A stretch of 49,805 nucleotides of DNA from Flavobacterium aurantiibacter. Lineage in GTDB: Bacteria; Bacteroidota; Bacteroidia; Flavobacteriales; Flavobacteriaceae. The position numbers and the translations under genes were made by a program. Below, one piece after another: positions 34,913 through 43,432 of this stretch (positions within the stretch are counted from its first letter, which is position 1; each line of letters starts with the position of its first letter). Location of the stretch: the NCBI RefSeq assembly GCF_002251775.1, contig NZ_NOXX01000198.1, positions 1-49,805 on the forward strand, in the 5' to 3' direction. The notes below the pieces were generated by a model. That model was given only the letters and a program-made list of their open reading frames with translations. It made no database searches and was not told where the DNA came from.

Positions 34913-35896
34913 TTATTGAACCAGTAAATTGCAACCGCGGATGTCGGCGTTATCGAACCGACCTAATACTTCGAACGAACCGTTTTCGAATTTTTTTCCC
35001 AGATCTTGTGTGGCAATGAACGAGCATGAGTACACATTAGCCAAATCGATGACGTTAATGCCGCCACTGCGCCCTGAGGGCACTAACTGCAACGGATCTT
35101 GTACTTCGCGTATGTGCACATCCATCCAGGGCGGACACTCGAAAATGCCTTTTCCGAGAGAATAGGCTTGCGACAGTAATTCGGTCATGCCGTACTCCGA
35201 ATGGATGTTCGAAACGCCAAATCCGGCACAGAGTAATTCGTGTAGTTCAGATTTCACAAGCTCTTTACGCCGACCTTTCATGCCGCCGGTTTCCATGATG
35301 ATGGTATTTTGTAATCTGAACGTTTGCGTTTCGATGAGGTCGAGCAGGGCATAGGTAACGCCAATGAGTAGAACATTTTTCCCGGAACGGTCGTACGCCA
35401 ATAGGTTTTCGATAAGCTCCTGATTTCGATTTAGGTAGTAGCCCGATTCGGGTTGTTGCGAACGTGCGATAAGCTCGTCGACCATAAAAATGAGCGATGA
35501 ATCTTGGCGTTCTTGGTAGGAGGGAAGCAAGGCGAGGATGATGTAATCTTCCGGATTTCCGTATTGCAGCTGAAAGGCTTGTAGAAAGCTCTCGCGGTAG
35601 ATCTCGACTTTTGCAACCGGATGTTTGCTTTGGCCGGTTTGCGTGGTTCCGCTGCTGCCAAAAACGATTTCCGGCTGGCAATCGGTTGTAATAATGTGGT
35701 GCGATTTAAAGAATGAAATGGGCAAAAACGGAATTTGCTCGACGTTTTTTACCACATCGGGTGTTCGTTTCAGTAGCGTACAAAATTGCTGGTAGGTGGG
35801 CTGGTTTTCGAACTGATACCGAAATACTTTGAGCGCGAGTTTATCGAACTCTTTTTTGCTGCGAAGGGTAAACGGATTGCCTTGGAATTCTTTCAC
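34913..35896 (-). CDS. LuxE-like acyl-protein synthetase/adenylate-forming protein
   Basis: A 327-residue protein related to LuxE, the acyl-protein synthetase of the bacterial luciferase fatty-acid reductase, and to the acyl-activating superfamily. The nucleotide-binding loop is VFGSSGTTQTGQSKH (about residues 78-92), the SEYGMTELLSQAY stretch corresponds to the adenylation motif with the Y-G-x-T-E core, and DLANVYSCSFIATQDLGKKFENGSFEVLGR is the C-terminal hinge region. No lux genes surround it, so luminescence is not implied. It probably activates a carboxylate with ATP; the substrate is unknown. It stands alone between dnaE and a T9SS gene. Confidence 0.8.
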   Translation of the reverse strand: MKEFQGNPFTLRSKKEFDKLALKVFRYQFENQPTYQQFCTLLKRTPDVVKNVEQIPFLPISFFKSHHIITTDCQPEIVFGSSGTTQTGQSKHPVAKVEIYRESFLQAFQLQYGNPEDYIILALLPSYQERQDSSLIFMVDELIARSQQPESGYYLNRNQELIENLLAYDRSGKNVLLIGVTYALLDLIETQTFRLQNTIIMETGGMKGRRKELVKSELHELLCAGFGVSNIHSEYGMTELLSQAYSLGKGIFECPPWMDVHIREVQDPLQLVPSGRSGGINVIDLANVYSCSFIATQDLGKKFENGSFEVLGRFDNADIRGCNLLVQ

Positions 35897-35932
35897 CTGG
35901 TAAAATTATAAAAGTTTAAGTGGGTACATAAA

Positions 35933-35962
35933 AAAACTCCGATACTTTCGTACCGGAGTTTT
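35933..35962 (-). terminator. intrinsic terminator of the 570-residue T9SS protein gene
   Basis: Arms AAAACTCCG (35933-35941) and CGGAGTTTT (35954-35962) enclose a loop that itself can pair TAC with GTA. On the minus strand a T-run follows. It lies about 20 bases past the stop codon at 35983. Confidence 0.85.
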
Positions 35963-35982
35963 AAATATTATGAGGGAAGGAA

Positions 35983-37695
35983 TTACTTCACTACGAACTT
36001 CACAGTAGCTGTTTTACCTTCTTCGGTAATTTTTGCTACGTAAACGCCGCTTCTAAGCGCCGATACGTTGATGTTGTTTGTAGCTGTAGTAAGGTTTACT
36101 ACTTGTTTTCCTACGATATCGAAAATTTGTACGTTACGCTCAGCGTTAGCAGCAGTTTCGATGTTTAAGATACCGTTTGTAACTGGGTTTGGATATACTT
36201 TTAAGCCAGAGATAGCCGTTTGCTCATTTCTTGTAAGAACATCGCCAGGAGCTAAACCAATACGAAGTGCATCGATAGTCATGGTTGGGGTTGAAGAAGC
36301 ACCATCTTGTCTTAAGATAAATCCGTTCAAAGTTGTTATTGCACTAGAGGGAGTGATTTCAAAAGTTGCTGGCGTATTCGCATTGAAACCAGCTACAGTT
36401 GGGTTAAACCAGTACTTGATAACGTTATTAGCAAAGTCGTAACCTACAACAACTAAAACAGGATTGTTTAAATCGTAGTTGTTGGCATCCCATTGTCCAT
36501 CAGCGATATTTCCTGAATTTGAACCTCCTAAGTTGAACTGAGTTCCGGCCTTGCGGATGAAAACGCGAGCAACGTAGTTTGTTCCTGATGGGCTTAAAGC
36601 TGCAAAATAAGTTGGATTTCCAGAAGTTGCAGTATCAGGTACGTTAGAATAGTCGGTTACATTTAACAAGAATGACGCATATAGGAAATCAGTCGTAACT
36701 GGTTGAAAACGCAAATCCGCTTCAGTTCCGGTACCAGCGAATGTTACTGAATTACCAACTTGTGCAACACCTGTGTACGCTAAGCTTCCAGCTTGAATGG
36801 TTGGATTGTCTCCTGTATTAAATGTAGACCATGCACCTACTGTATTTAAGTCAACATTGGCAGGGTAATCAAAAGGTTCATTTACTGGTAGGTTTAAGAT
36901 TGGTTTACACTGTGGGCTAGCAATTGTTGCACTTAAATTACAATCGCCTCCAGTAATTGTTACTACAAGAGCAGTACCTTCGTTCACTCCAGAAACGGTA
37001 ATAGTTCCTGTAGCAGCAGTTGAAGGATTATCTCCACTTACCGTTCCAGCGTTTGTGCTGATTGTTACTGCTGTACTTCCTCCACCTGTAAAGGCTAGAG
37101 TCGCTGTATAGGTATCAACTCCAGAAGTGTTATCATCGCAGTTGACAGCAGTTGCTCCTAAGGCTAACGTACAAGTTGAACCACCGTTACTAAGTTTTAC
37201 GTCGTCAATTCGGATTTGAGCTGTTGATGTAGCTCTCCATCGTAGTGAAAGAGTAGCAGAAGGAATGATTTGATTTGCATCAGCTACAACAAGTTGCCAA
37301 GCACTTCCAGTTGCCAATGTGTAGGTTATAGGAGTCCAGTCTGTTGCATTAGTCGATTGCTCTAAGATCAATGCGCTAGTTCCTGTGTAGCCAAACGATA
37401 AAGTTATGTTTGCTTGACTGTAAGCAGCTGTGTTTAGCCCATCGATTTGAAAGAATTCAGCATCGCCATTAAAAAATATGTTTCCTGAACCCGATGCTCC
37501 AGAATATCCTGTCGAGACTACTGTAGCACGAGCATCTGCTGTACCGGAAAAGACAATTGGTGCAGCATTTTGAAAGGTATGTGCTGCAATGGCTGTAGTT
37601 GAAGTTGGTGTTCCCATGTTTTCAGAAAAGAAAACTTGTGCAAACGATGTCAAACCCGCAAACAACACTAAAGATAAAGTGTAAAGTTTTTTCAT
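35983..37695 (-). CDS. secreted protein with T9SS type A sorting domain
   Basis: A 570-residue exported protein. A signal peptide covers about 1-19 (LTSFAQ). The N-terminal part has a jelly-roll look (residues 20-170; FSENMGTP, RIDDVKLSNG), followed by a disulfide-containing beta domain (CTLALGATAVNCDDNT to SPQCKP, about 173-265) and another beta region ending in TPTMTIDALRIG. The C-terminus (about 495-570) is a type A T9SS sorting domain: ISGLKVYPNPVTNG, then DIVGKQV and SGVYVAKITEEGKTATVKFVVK. It should cross the outer membrane by the type IX system and be attached or released. No enzyme motif is seen; function is unknown. Confidence 0.88.
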   Translation of the reverse strand: MKKLYTLSLVLFAGLTSFAQVFFSENMGTPTSTTAIAAHTFQNAAPIVFSGTADARATVVSTGYSGASGSGNIFFNGDAEFFQIDGLNTAAYSQANITLSFGYTGTSALILEQSTNATDWTPITYTLATGSAWQLVVADANQIIPSATLSLRWRATSTAQIRIDDVKLSNGGSTCTLALGATAVNCDDNTSGVDTYTATLAFTGGGSTAVTISTNAGTVSGDNPSTAATGTITVSGVNEGTALVVTITGGDCNLSATIASPQCKPILNLPVNEPFDYPANVDLNTVGAWSTFNTGDNPTIQAGSLAYTGVAQVGNSVTFAGTGTEADLRFQPVTTDFLYASFLLNVTDYSNVPDTATSGNPTYFAALSPSGTNYVARVFIRKAGTQFNLGGSNSGNIADGQWDANNYDLNNPVLVVVGYDFANNVIKYWFNPTVAGFNANTPATFEITPSSAITTLNGFILRQDGASSTPTMTIDALRIGLAPGDVLTRNEQTAISGLKVYPNPVTNGILNIETAANAERNVQIFDIVGKQVVNLTTATNNINVSALRSGVYVAKITEEGKTATVKFVVK

Positions 37696-37721
37696 TTTAA
37701 ACTTATTAATATTTTATGCTG

Positions 37722-37753
37722 CAAAGATAACGACGATTTTCGCAATACTGCAA
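37722..37753 (-). promoter_or_regulatory. promoter of the 570-residue T9SS protein gene
   Basis: On the minus strand TTG (37751-37753) is followed after 21 bases by TATCTTTG (37722-37729), a full match in sequence and spacing, 27 bases before the ATG at 37695. Confidence 0.65.
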
Positions 37754-37803
37754 AAAAGCCGTGTAAAAGAATCGTTATTTATGATTTTGGAGGGGTTGGC
37801 TAA

Positions 37804-38127
37804 CTACTTGACGATCAGTTTTCTTGTGGCAGTAGCCTCAGCTTCTCTGATTTTGATGATGTACACGCCAGGTGCTAACGACGAAACGTTAAGTTCTTTA
37901 GTGGTAAGTGTAGTGTTAAGCACTTTCTTTCCTAGCACGTCGAAAATAGTTACCTCTTTCTCTAAGCTTTGTTTGGCAGTAGTAATGTAAATTTTGCCAT
38001 TGCTTACAGGGTTCGGATAAAAATTCAAACCTTCGATATTGGTCAATGCCGATTTACCATCTTGCGCCTGCACATTGCCCGCAGCAAGAAGTAAAAAGAA
38101 AACGAATATGAAGTAAAATTTTTTCAT
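37804..38127 (-). CDS. small secreted protein made almost only of a T9SS sorting domain
   Basis: A 107-residue protein: signal peptide (about residues 1-21, AAGNVQAQ), a short linker, then a complete type A sorting domain (IEGLNFYPNPVSNGKIYI to IREAEATATRKLIVK). Only about ten residues are left for any cargo. I start it at the ATG at 38127; a GTG at 38130 would add one residue. The sorting domain shares FYPNPVSNG, IFDVLGKKV and PGVYIIKI with the larger protein downstream. Its role is unknown; it could be a decoy, a chaperone-like partner for T9SS parts, or a remnant of a longer protein. Confidence 0.82.
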   Translation of the reverse strand: MKKFYFIFVFFLLLAAGNVQAQDGKSALTNIEGLNFYPNPVSNGKIYITTAKQSLEKEVTIFDVLGKKVLNTTLTTKELNVSSLAPGVYIIKIREAEATATRKLIVK

Positions 38128-38405
38128 CACGTAAAAGATAATGTAAAACTACAATTTTTATTTCAAAATCCGTTCCAAAAATAATTTTTTAGAATAATTG
38201 ATTGTTTTTTTGGACACATGCCGCTCTGTTGCGTCGAGTTACTGCGCTTTTTACTGCCTTAGATAGTTGTCGGGGTAGCGCTCGGCAGCTACTGCTCGTG
38301 GTAAGATTTCCACTGCAATCGTTTGTGCGCGCAATCGTGTTAAGGTGTATGCAAAAAAAATGGCCGCCCGAGAGCAGCCATTCTTATATTATTATTTTAT
38401 GTGTC
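38128..38405. other. intergenic region with terminator
   Basis: Between two minus-strand genes. The 38353-38382 part is a terminator; 38215-38350 is more GC-rich than its surroundings, with no clear gene or repeat that I can identify. Confidence 0.4.
38353..38382 (-). terminator. intrinsic terminator of the beta-helix lipoprotein gene
   Basis: On the minus strand AATGGCTGC pairs with GCGGCCATT around a 6-base loop (one G-T pair), followed by a run of eight T residues. It lies about 24 bases past the stop codon. Confidence 0.88.
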
Positions 38406-39584
38406 TTAGTTAAGACCGTTGGTCCATCCTTGAGCCCAAGTTGGAATTCCAGCGCCATTTCCAGCACCCGTTGCCGCTCCCTCTGTAAAAGCATTTGTAA
38501 CAGATACAGTAGCACCAGCAGTGTCTTTTCCTTTAGATTTAGTTGTGATGTTTGTAAATAAAACTGTAGTTAACGAAAGTGAACCTGGAATGTTAGCTAA
38601 AGTTTCGTTGTGTTCGATGTCGATTCCTGTAGCCCAATCTGCTAAAACTACATTTGTAAAGCTAGCACGAGTTCCACGACGTAGTTTCATTGCTTGGTTC
38701 TCAGCATAACTTTGTGAGCTTGCGTTTGGCCCAGCACCAACTAAAGTAATGTTGTTGATAGTAGGATTCGAAACAGGAGTATTAGCAAAGCCAAATTCGT
38801 AGTTGTCTGCTTCGATACCACGGTTTCCTTGACCAAAAGAAATTTTTCCGTACCAGTTGTTGTTCGTTCCACTCCAACCTTCTGTCCAGTCGAATTGATC
38901 GTCTTGGTTTCCAAAAGAAACTAGATTAGATGTATTTACTGTTCCTCCGAAGAATTCGAAACCATCGTCGGCACCATTTAAAGCTTGTACGTATTCAAAT
39001 GTAGTTCCTGAACCTACACCGAATAAGGATGCACCGTTAAATTCTTTTGTAGAAGAGAATGCTGCACCAGCGTATTCGATTACTAAGTAACGAACCGAAC
39101 CTGAATTGTCGTTAGCAATAGATCCACCGTATGTTAAACCAGCTACTTCCGACTGTGCCGTTGAAGCGCCTCCTGAAACCGTGTTAATTGGTGCTTTTCC
39201 ACAAATTACTAAACCTCCCCAGTTACCTGCCGCAGGCGTAGCTAAGCCCGAAGTCATTACAACAGGGTTTGACGCTGTTCCGTTAACAAAGATTTTACCG
39301 CCTTGCGCTACAGCAATATAAGCAGCGGTACCACCAGTTGCTTCGATTACAGTACCCGCGGGGATTGTAAGTGTAGCACCGTCGTTTACTACTAGAGGTC
39401 CCGTTAGTGTATACACGGTGTTAGCGTTCAAAACTACTTCACCATCATTGATATTTCCTCTGAAATCTTCCGGTGTAACCACAAATGTTGAAGTTGGCCC
39501 GTTGTTGTCGTCGCTCGAGCAGCTTGTAAAAAGTCCAGCGAAAACTGCAAGAGCTAATGCCGACTTTAAAAATACATTTTTCAT
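38406..39584 (-). CDS. surface lipoprotein with beta-helix-like repeats
   Basis: A 392-residue lipoprotein; the signal ends in FTSC with Cys22 and continues SSDDNN, a likely surface-export signal. The mature part is rich in Gly, Asn, Ser and Thr with TLTIPAGTVIEATGG, GNWGGLVICGKAPIN and SLVRYLVIEYAGAAFS-like runs that suggest right-handed beta-helix coils; 'DDGFEFFGGTVNTSNLVSFGNQDDQFDWTEGWSG' is a conserved acidic patch in Bacteroidota proteins of this kind, some of which are wrongly labelled multidrug transporters. It follows the TonB-dependent receptor gene on the same strand, so the pair may work together in substrate capture. Function is unknown. Confidence 0.75.
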   Translation of the reverse strand: MKNVFLKSALALAVFAGLFTSCSSDDNNGPTSTFVVTPEDFRGNINDGEVVLNANTVYTLTGPLVVNDGATLTIPAGTVIEATGGTAAYIAVAQGGKIFVNGTASNPVVMTSGLATPAAGNWGGLVICGKAPINTVSGGASTAQSEVAGLTYGGSIANDNSGSVRYLVIEYAGAAFSSTKEFNGASLFGVGSGTTFEYVQALNGADDGFEFFGGTVNTSNLVSFGNQDDQFDWTEGWSGTNNNWYGKISFGQGNRGIEADNYEFGFANTPVSNPTINNITLVGAGPNASSQSYAENQAMKLRRGTRASFTNVVLADWATGIDIEHNETLANIPGSLSLTTVLFTNITTKSKGKDTAGATVSVTNAFTEGAATGAGNGAGIPTWAQGWTNGLN

Positions 39585-39723
39585 GTTGATTTTATTAATA
39601 GTTATTTTGTTGCTGCAAATTTGACTCTATATCTTCAAAACCAAGTTAACAGAAGGTCATTGGTTCTTTATCAAATTGCTATGAACATATTAAGGCAATG
39701 TTTCCAATGTTAAGAAAAAAAGA

Positions 39724-39749
39724 AAAGCTGTCGAGAAACCGACAGCTTT
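39724..39749 (-). terminator. intrinsic terminator of the TonB-dependent receptor gene
   Basis: AAAGCTGTCG (39724-39733) and CGACAGCTTT (39740-39749) form a 10-bp stem with a 6-base loop; on the minus strand a T-rich run follows. It lies between the receptor gene and the lipoprotein gene, so read-through would be needed for co-transcription. Confidence 0.88.
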
Positions 39750-39772
39750 CTAAGTAACTAATCCTCAAATTA

Positions 39773-42529
39773 CTAAAACTGATAGCTCATGCCTAAGCTA
39801 AAGTTCATTCCTTTTCTGTAGCTAAGTACAGTTACATCGCCACTTTTGTTTTCTTGTACGCGTTCGATTTTAGGATCAAGTAAATTGCGTGCAATAAAAT
39901 TGATTCCGAAGTTCTTTGTGAGTTTGGTTCGAGTTACCCAATCTAAAACGCCAAATGATTTATCTACCTGATTTCCGCGCTGTACCGTTCCTAGAGAGTA
40001 TACGCGATCTGAAAAATACGTGTAGGCCAACGTAGTCATAAAGCTACCTTGTTTGTCGTTCCAATCTGTAGAAAAGGTAATGTCGGCATTCATTAATAGG
40101 TCAGATGCGCCAGTAAGTCTGCTAGAATCGTCGGTAAAATCAGCTTGCAAGTTTACGGTTCTGTTTTCTCGACGTACTTTATCTTCGTCTAAGTCTTGGT
40201 GAGAATACAAATACGAAGCATTAAAACCTGCCGATAATTTACGAGCATTAGTTTCTCCAATACTAAATATGTTTTTTCGCAACTCAAGTTCAGCTCCAGC
40301 TACATACGCCTGATCGCCAGTATTGGCATACGAAACGTCGTTTGTCGAAGACAGTACACTAATTTCGTTGATCGGATTTTGAATGAGTTTTCCAAAACCT
40401 GTGATCGAAATTAATTCATCCGCTTTTGGAAAAAGTTCCCACTTCAAATCGAAATTGTATTCATCAGACTCGTATAAGTCTGGATTACCAAATTTTGCTT
40501 CGATAGCATCTTCATAAACAAAGAAGGCGCGCTCTTTGAATTGAGGCAATGTATACGTTTTGCTGAAGCCGAAACGCAGATTTTGTTTTTCGTTCAGTTC
40601 GTACTTCAATGTTAAGGAAGGTAAAAATGCAAATTTATCCAATGTATTGTCGCCACCTGCCGGATCTACTGAAGTATTCCATTCTACAAATTGCTCAAGT
40701 GTTTCAACGCGTAAACCAAAAACTCCGGTAAGTTTTCCGAATTGGTATTCTGCATTAACATAACCTGCAAGGATGTTCAAATCGCCGTTATAGAACTGCG
40801 GATCTAAAGCACTCGGAACTTGAGCGTTTCCTCGGAAAGTAGAAAGTGAAAATACACCTGCATTCAAATTTGATTGATTGAAAAACGTGTCAAGATTATT
40901 TGGGTCAACAATAGTTTCAACAAAATCATTATTGATGTCTAAATTGTATTGAACCGCTTCGAATTCACGTTTTTTCTGACGTGCATTTGCCCCAACAGTT
41001 ATCTTACCTTTGTATTCACCATCCTCAATTTTTCCAATTTTATAATCTACAGCAGCATTAAAGGCAATTTCATCCTCAGTTAATTCTTGAAAATAACGGT
41101 GATTGTCGGCAGAGGAAACATTAGACAACAAGAATCCGTTTGCTTCTTGACGGAAAATGTTCTGTACTCGATCGGGCTGGTTTCCTGAAATGGTGCTGAA
41201 TGATCCACCCCAATTTAATTTAATACGCTCAGTAAATTTGTGCTCGCCCAAAAGCTGATTTACAAAGAGTTGGTTCTGGTCGTATTTGTATCGTTTTAAA
41301 AGTCCATTGCCATTATCCGCAATATCGATAATTAAGCCGCTGTATTCTTGTGTAGACAACGACGATGCGTTGATAAACAACGAATTAAAGTTGATTTTGT
41401 TTTTTGAGTTAATTTTGTAACCTATGTTACCCATGGCAGTTGTATTTGTGCTATAGGTAACTTCTGAAAATCTTGGAAAATTTCTAAAAACAACGCCTGC
41501 TCCATTAACGCCACCACGAGCAACACCATCGGCTTTCGCTGCAAAATCATTGTCGTACGAAACGGTTCCAAAGAGACTTAATTTTCCAACTTCGCCAATA
41601 TTAAATGATTTTCCGCCAGTTAGTCCAAAACTATTGGCAACTGCTGTGGGTTGTTCGCTGCTTAAAGTGGAGAAATTGTAGTTGTTTAATGTTCCTCCGG
41701 GACGCGATTTATCGTTAAAACCGCTCTTGTTATAACCGTTTTGCACCCTAAAATCCTCGTTACTCAATGCATTCGAGTTTACATCACCACCGATATCAAA
41801 TTTTAAAAATCCAGCACCTTTGTGTTCTTTAGAAACAATATCAACGTTTCCTCCCGCAAAATCGCCGTAAATTTTTGAGTTATAGACTTTATCTATCGAA
41901 ATGAATTCCACAATATCGGTTCCAAAAATCTCAAGACTGATGTTTTTGCGCTCTGGATCACTCGAAGGTAAAGGCAAACCATTAAGTGTAGTAGCGTTAT
42001 AACGATCTCCCAAACCGCGAACAAAAATGGTTCCGCTTCCTTCCTGTTTAGTAATCCCTGTTGTTTTAGTAACCGCAGTAGCCACATCGCTGACTCCTTT
42101 TCGCGCCAATTCCTGCGCTCCAATACTCTGTTTTATTTCTACTGCGTTTTTTTGATCCAACAATAAAGCATTTTCTTTCTGCTTATTAACCTGCTGAACG
42201 AGTACCACATCCTCTAACTTAACGCTGCCTGTACTCATTGCGCGATTTATCGTTACCGTTTGGTTGGCAACCACAGTTACCGGAACTAATATTGTTTCGT
42301 AACCCACAAAACTAATCTCTACAGTATAGTTTCCCGGGTCAACAGCTAATTCAAAATTTCCGTCGATATCCGTGGCCGTTCCAATTGTTGTTCCTTTAAG
42401 TATAATATTGGCAAATGACATCGGTTCGTTGTTAACATCTTTGTCGGTTATTTTTCCTGCAATAGTTCCTTTCTGCGCAAAAGCCACAGTTCCAACTAAC
42501 AGAAAAAATACGCTTAAAAAATTCCTCAT
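39773..42529 (-). CDS. TonB-dependent receptor with carboxypeptidase-like N-terminal domain
   Basis: A 918-residue outer-membrane receptor. Signal peptide about 1-18 (VAFAQ); a carboxypeptidase-regulatory-like beta-sandwich (about 20-105; GTIAGKITDKDVNNEPMSFANI); a plug (about 130-240; GTIFVRGLGDRYNATTLNGLPLPSSDPERKNISLEIFG); and a beta barrel ending with aromatic Phe (SLGMSYQF). It resembles the larger Bacteroidota receptors that are not SusC-like, since no SusD gene is adjacent. Divergent from a PhoB-like regulator gene over 180 bases; the Pho-box-like repeats in between suggest phosphate control. Substrate is unknown. Confidence 0.93.
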   Translation of the reverse strand: MRNFLSVFFLLVGTVAFAQKGTIAGKITDKDVNNEPMSFANIILKGTTIGTATDIDGNFELAVDPGNYTVEISFVGYETILVPVTVVANQTVTINRAMSTGSVKLEDVVLVQQVNKQKENALLLDQKNAVEIKQSIGAQELARKGVSDVATAVTKTTGITKQEGSGTIFVRGLGDRYNATTLNGLPLPSSDPERKNISLEIFGTDIVEFISIDKVYNSKIYGDFAGGNVDIVSKEHKGAGFLKFDIGGDVNSNALSNEDFRVQNGYNKSGFNDKSRPGGTLNNYNFSTLSSEQPTAVANSFGLTGGKSFNIGEVGKLSLFGTVSYDNDFAAKADGVARGGVNGAGVVFRNFPRFSEVTYSTNTTAMGNIGYKINSKNKINFNSLFINASSLSTQEYSGLIIDIADNGNGLLKRYKYDQNQLFVNQLLGEHKFTERIKLNWGGSFSTISGNQPDRVQNIFRQEANGFLLSNVSSADNHRYFQELTEDEIAFNAAVDYKIGKIEDGEYKGKITVGANARQKKREFEAVQYNLDINNDFVETIVDPNNLDTFFNQSNLNAGVFSLSTFRGNAQVPSALDPQFYNGDLNILAGYVNAEYQFGKLTGVFGLRVETLEQFVEWNTSVDPAGGDNTLDKFAFLPSLTLKYELNEKQNLRFGFSKTYTLPQFKERAFFVYEDAIEAKFGNPDLYESDEYNFDLKWELFPKADELISITGFGKLIQNPINEISVLSSTNDVSYANTGDQAYVAGAELELRKNIFSIGETNARKLSAGFNASYLYSHQDLDEDKVRRENRTVNLQADFTDDSSRLTGASDLLMNADITFSTDWNDKQGSFMTTLAYTYFSDRVYSLGTVQRGNQVDKSFGVLDWVTRTKLTKNFGINFIARNLLDPKIERVQENKSGDVTVLSYRKGMNFSLGMSYQF

Positions 42530-42582
42530 GGAAGTGTTGTTTAAATTTGGTGCAAAGGAATGCTTATCGTTTTAGCTCCACG

Positions 42583-42632
42583 TTAAGACAGCGTTACCAA
42601 TACATTTGTTAAATATTAACAGAATGTTAAGT
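42583..42632. promoter_or_regulatory. Pho-box-like array of 11-bp-phased hexamers
   Basis: TTAAGA (42583-42588), TTACCA (42594-42599), TTAACA (42616-42621) and TTAAGT (42627-42632). Starts are 11, 22 and 11 bp apart, so all are on one face of the helix. This is the pattern bound by PhoB/PhoP dimers (direct repeats every 11 bp; Gram-positive PhoP box TTAACA-like). It lies between the receptor gene and the PhoB-like regulator gene and could serve either. Confidence 0.6.
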
Positions 42633-42670
42633 CTTTAAATTACAGTAAAGCCTTCTGCTGAGCTCTTTTT

Positions 42671-42678
42671 TATCTTTA
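42671..42678 (+). promoter_or_regulatory. possible -7 element for the regulator gene
   Basis: TATCTTTA, one base off TAnnTTTG, lies 31 bases before the regulator start and 39 bases after the last of the phased hexamers, a plausible activator distance. Confidence 0.3.
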
Positions 42679-42709
42679 CATTTACAATCGCTAAAACCAA
42701 AGTTCACGT

Positions 42710-43393
42710 ATGAAAAAGAAAGATATTCGAATCTTACTCGTTGATGATGAGGCAGATATACTTGAAATTGTAGGCTACAATTTATCGCAAGAAGGATATC
42801 AAATTAGTACGGCTGCCAACGGAAAAGAAGCTGTTGCAAAAGCCAAGAAAGAGTTGCCACATTTAATTATCATGGATGTGATGATGCCCGAAATGGACGG
42901 TATGGAAGCCACCGAAATCATTCGCAAAACTCCCGAACTCGCCAATGTAATTATTACCTTTCTTACCGCGCGTTCCGAAGATTACTCGCAAGTAGCTGGT
43001 TTCGATGCAGGTGCCGACGATTACATCACAAAACCCATAAAACCGAAATTGCTCGTTTCGAAAGTAAAAGCCTTGTTACGCCGATTGAAGGAAAGCGATA
43101 CCAATTCGGAAAAACTCAACGTAGGCGGAATCGAAATTAATCGCGAGGAATACAAAATTGTGAAAGACGGCGAAGAAATTGTACTTCCACGAAAAGAGTT
43201 CGAACTCTTCTACCTTCTCGCATCCAAGCCAGGTAAAGTTTTTAAAAGAGAAGAAATTCTCGATAAAGTTTGGGGTAACGAAGTGATTGTTGGTGGCAGA
43301 ACCATTGATGTGCACATCCGAAAACTGCGTGAAAAAATCGGCGAAGATTTCTTTAAAACCATAAAAGGAGTAGGGTACAAGTTCGAGGTTTAA
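42710..43393 (+). CDS. PhoB/OmpR-family response regulator
   Basis: A 227-residue response regulator. Receiver domain (1-120): acidic Asp12 and Asp13, phospho-acceptor Asp56 in IIMDVMMPEMDG, Thr86 and Lys108 (DYITKPIKP). C-terminal winged-helix (130-227) ends in FKTIKGVGYKFEV, typical of OmpR/PhoB. The histidine kinase gene follows after 39 bases. In Flavobacteriia this class is the PhoB/PhoP-like regulator; the upstream 11-bp-phased hexamers support a phosphate role but do not prove it. Confidence 0.93.
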   Translation: MKKKDIRILLVDDEADILEIVGYNLSQEGYQISTAANGKEAVAKAKKELPHLIIMDVMMPEMDGMEATEIIRKTPELANVIITFLTARSEDYSQVAGFDAGADDYITKPIKPKLLVSKVKALLRRLKESDTNSEKLNVGGIEINREEYKIVKDGEEIVLPRKEFELFYLLASKPGKVFKREEILDKVWGNEVIVGGRTIDVHIRKLREKIGEDFFKTIKGVGYKFEV

Positions 43394-43432
43394 TAAAACT
43401 TCGCACCTTTGCAGCAACTCTTTTAATACAGC

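Noticed and set aside
35933..35962. Hairpin as a leader structure of the LuxE-like gene
   Set aside because: It lies upstream of that gene's start but fits better as the terminator of the T9SS gene, which ends about 20 bases away on the same strand.
39646..39715. Further TTAACA/TTAAGA hexamers before the lipoprotein gene as another Pho box
   Set aside because: The spacing is not in multiples of 11 bp and part of the stretch is the A-rich flank of a terminator.
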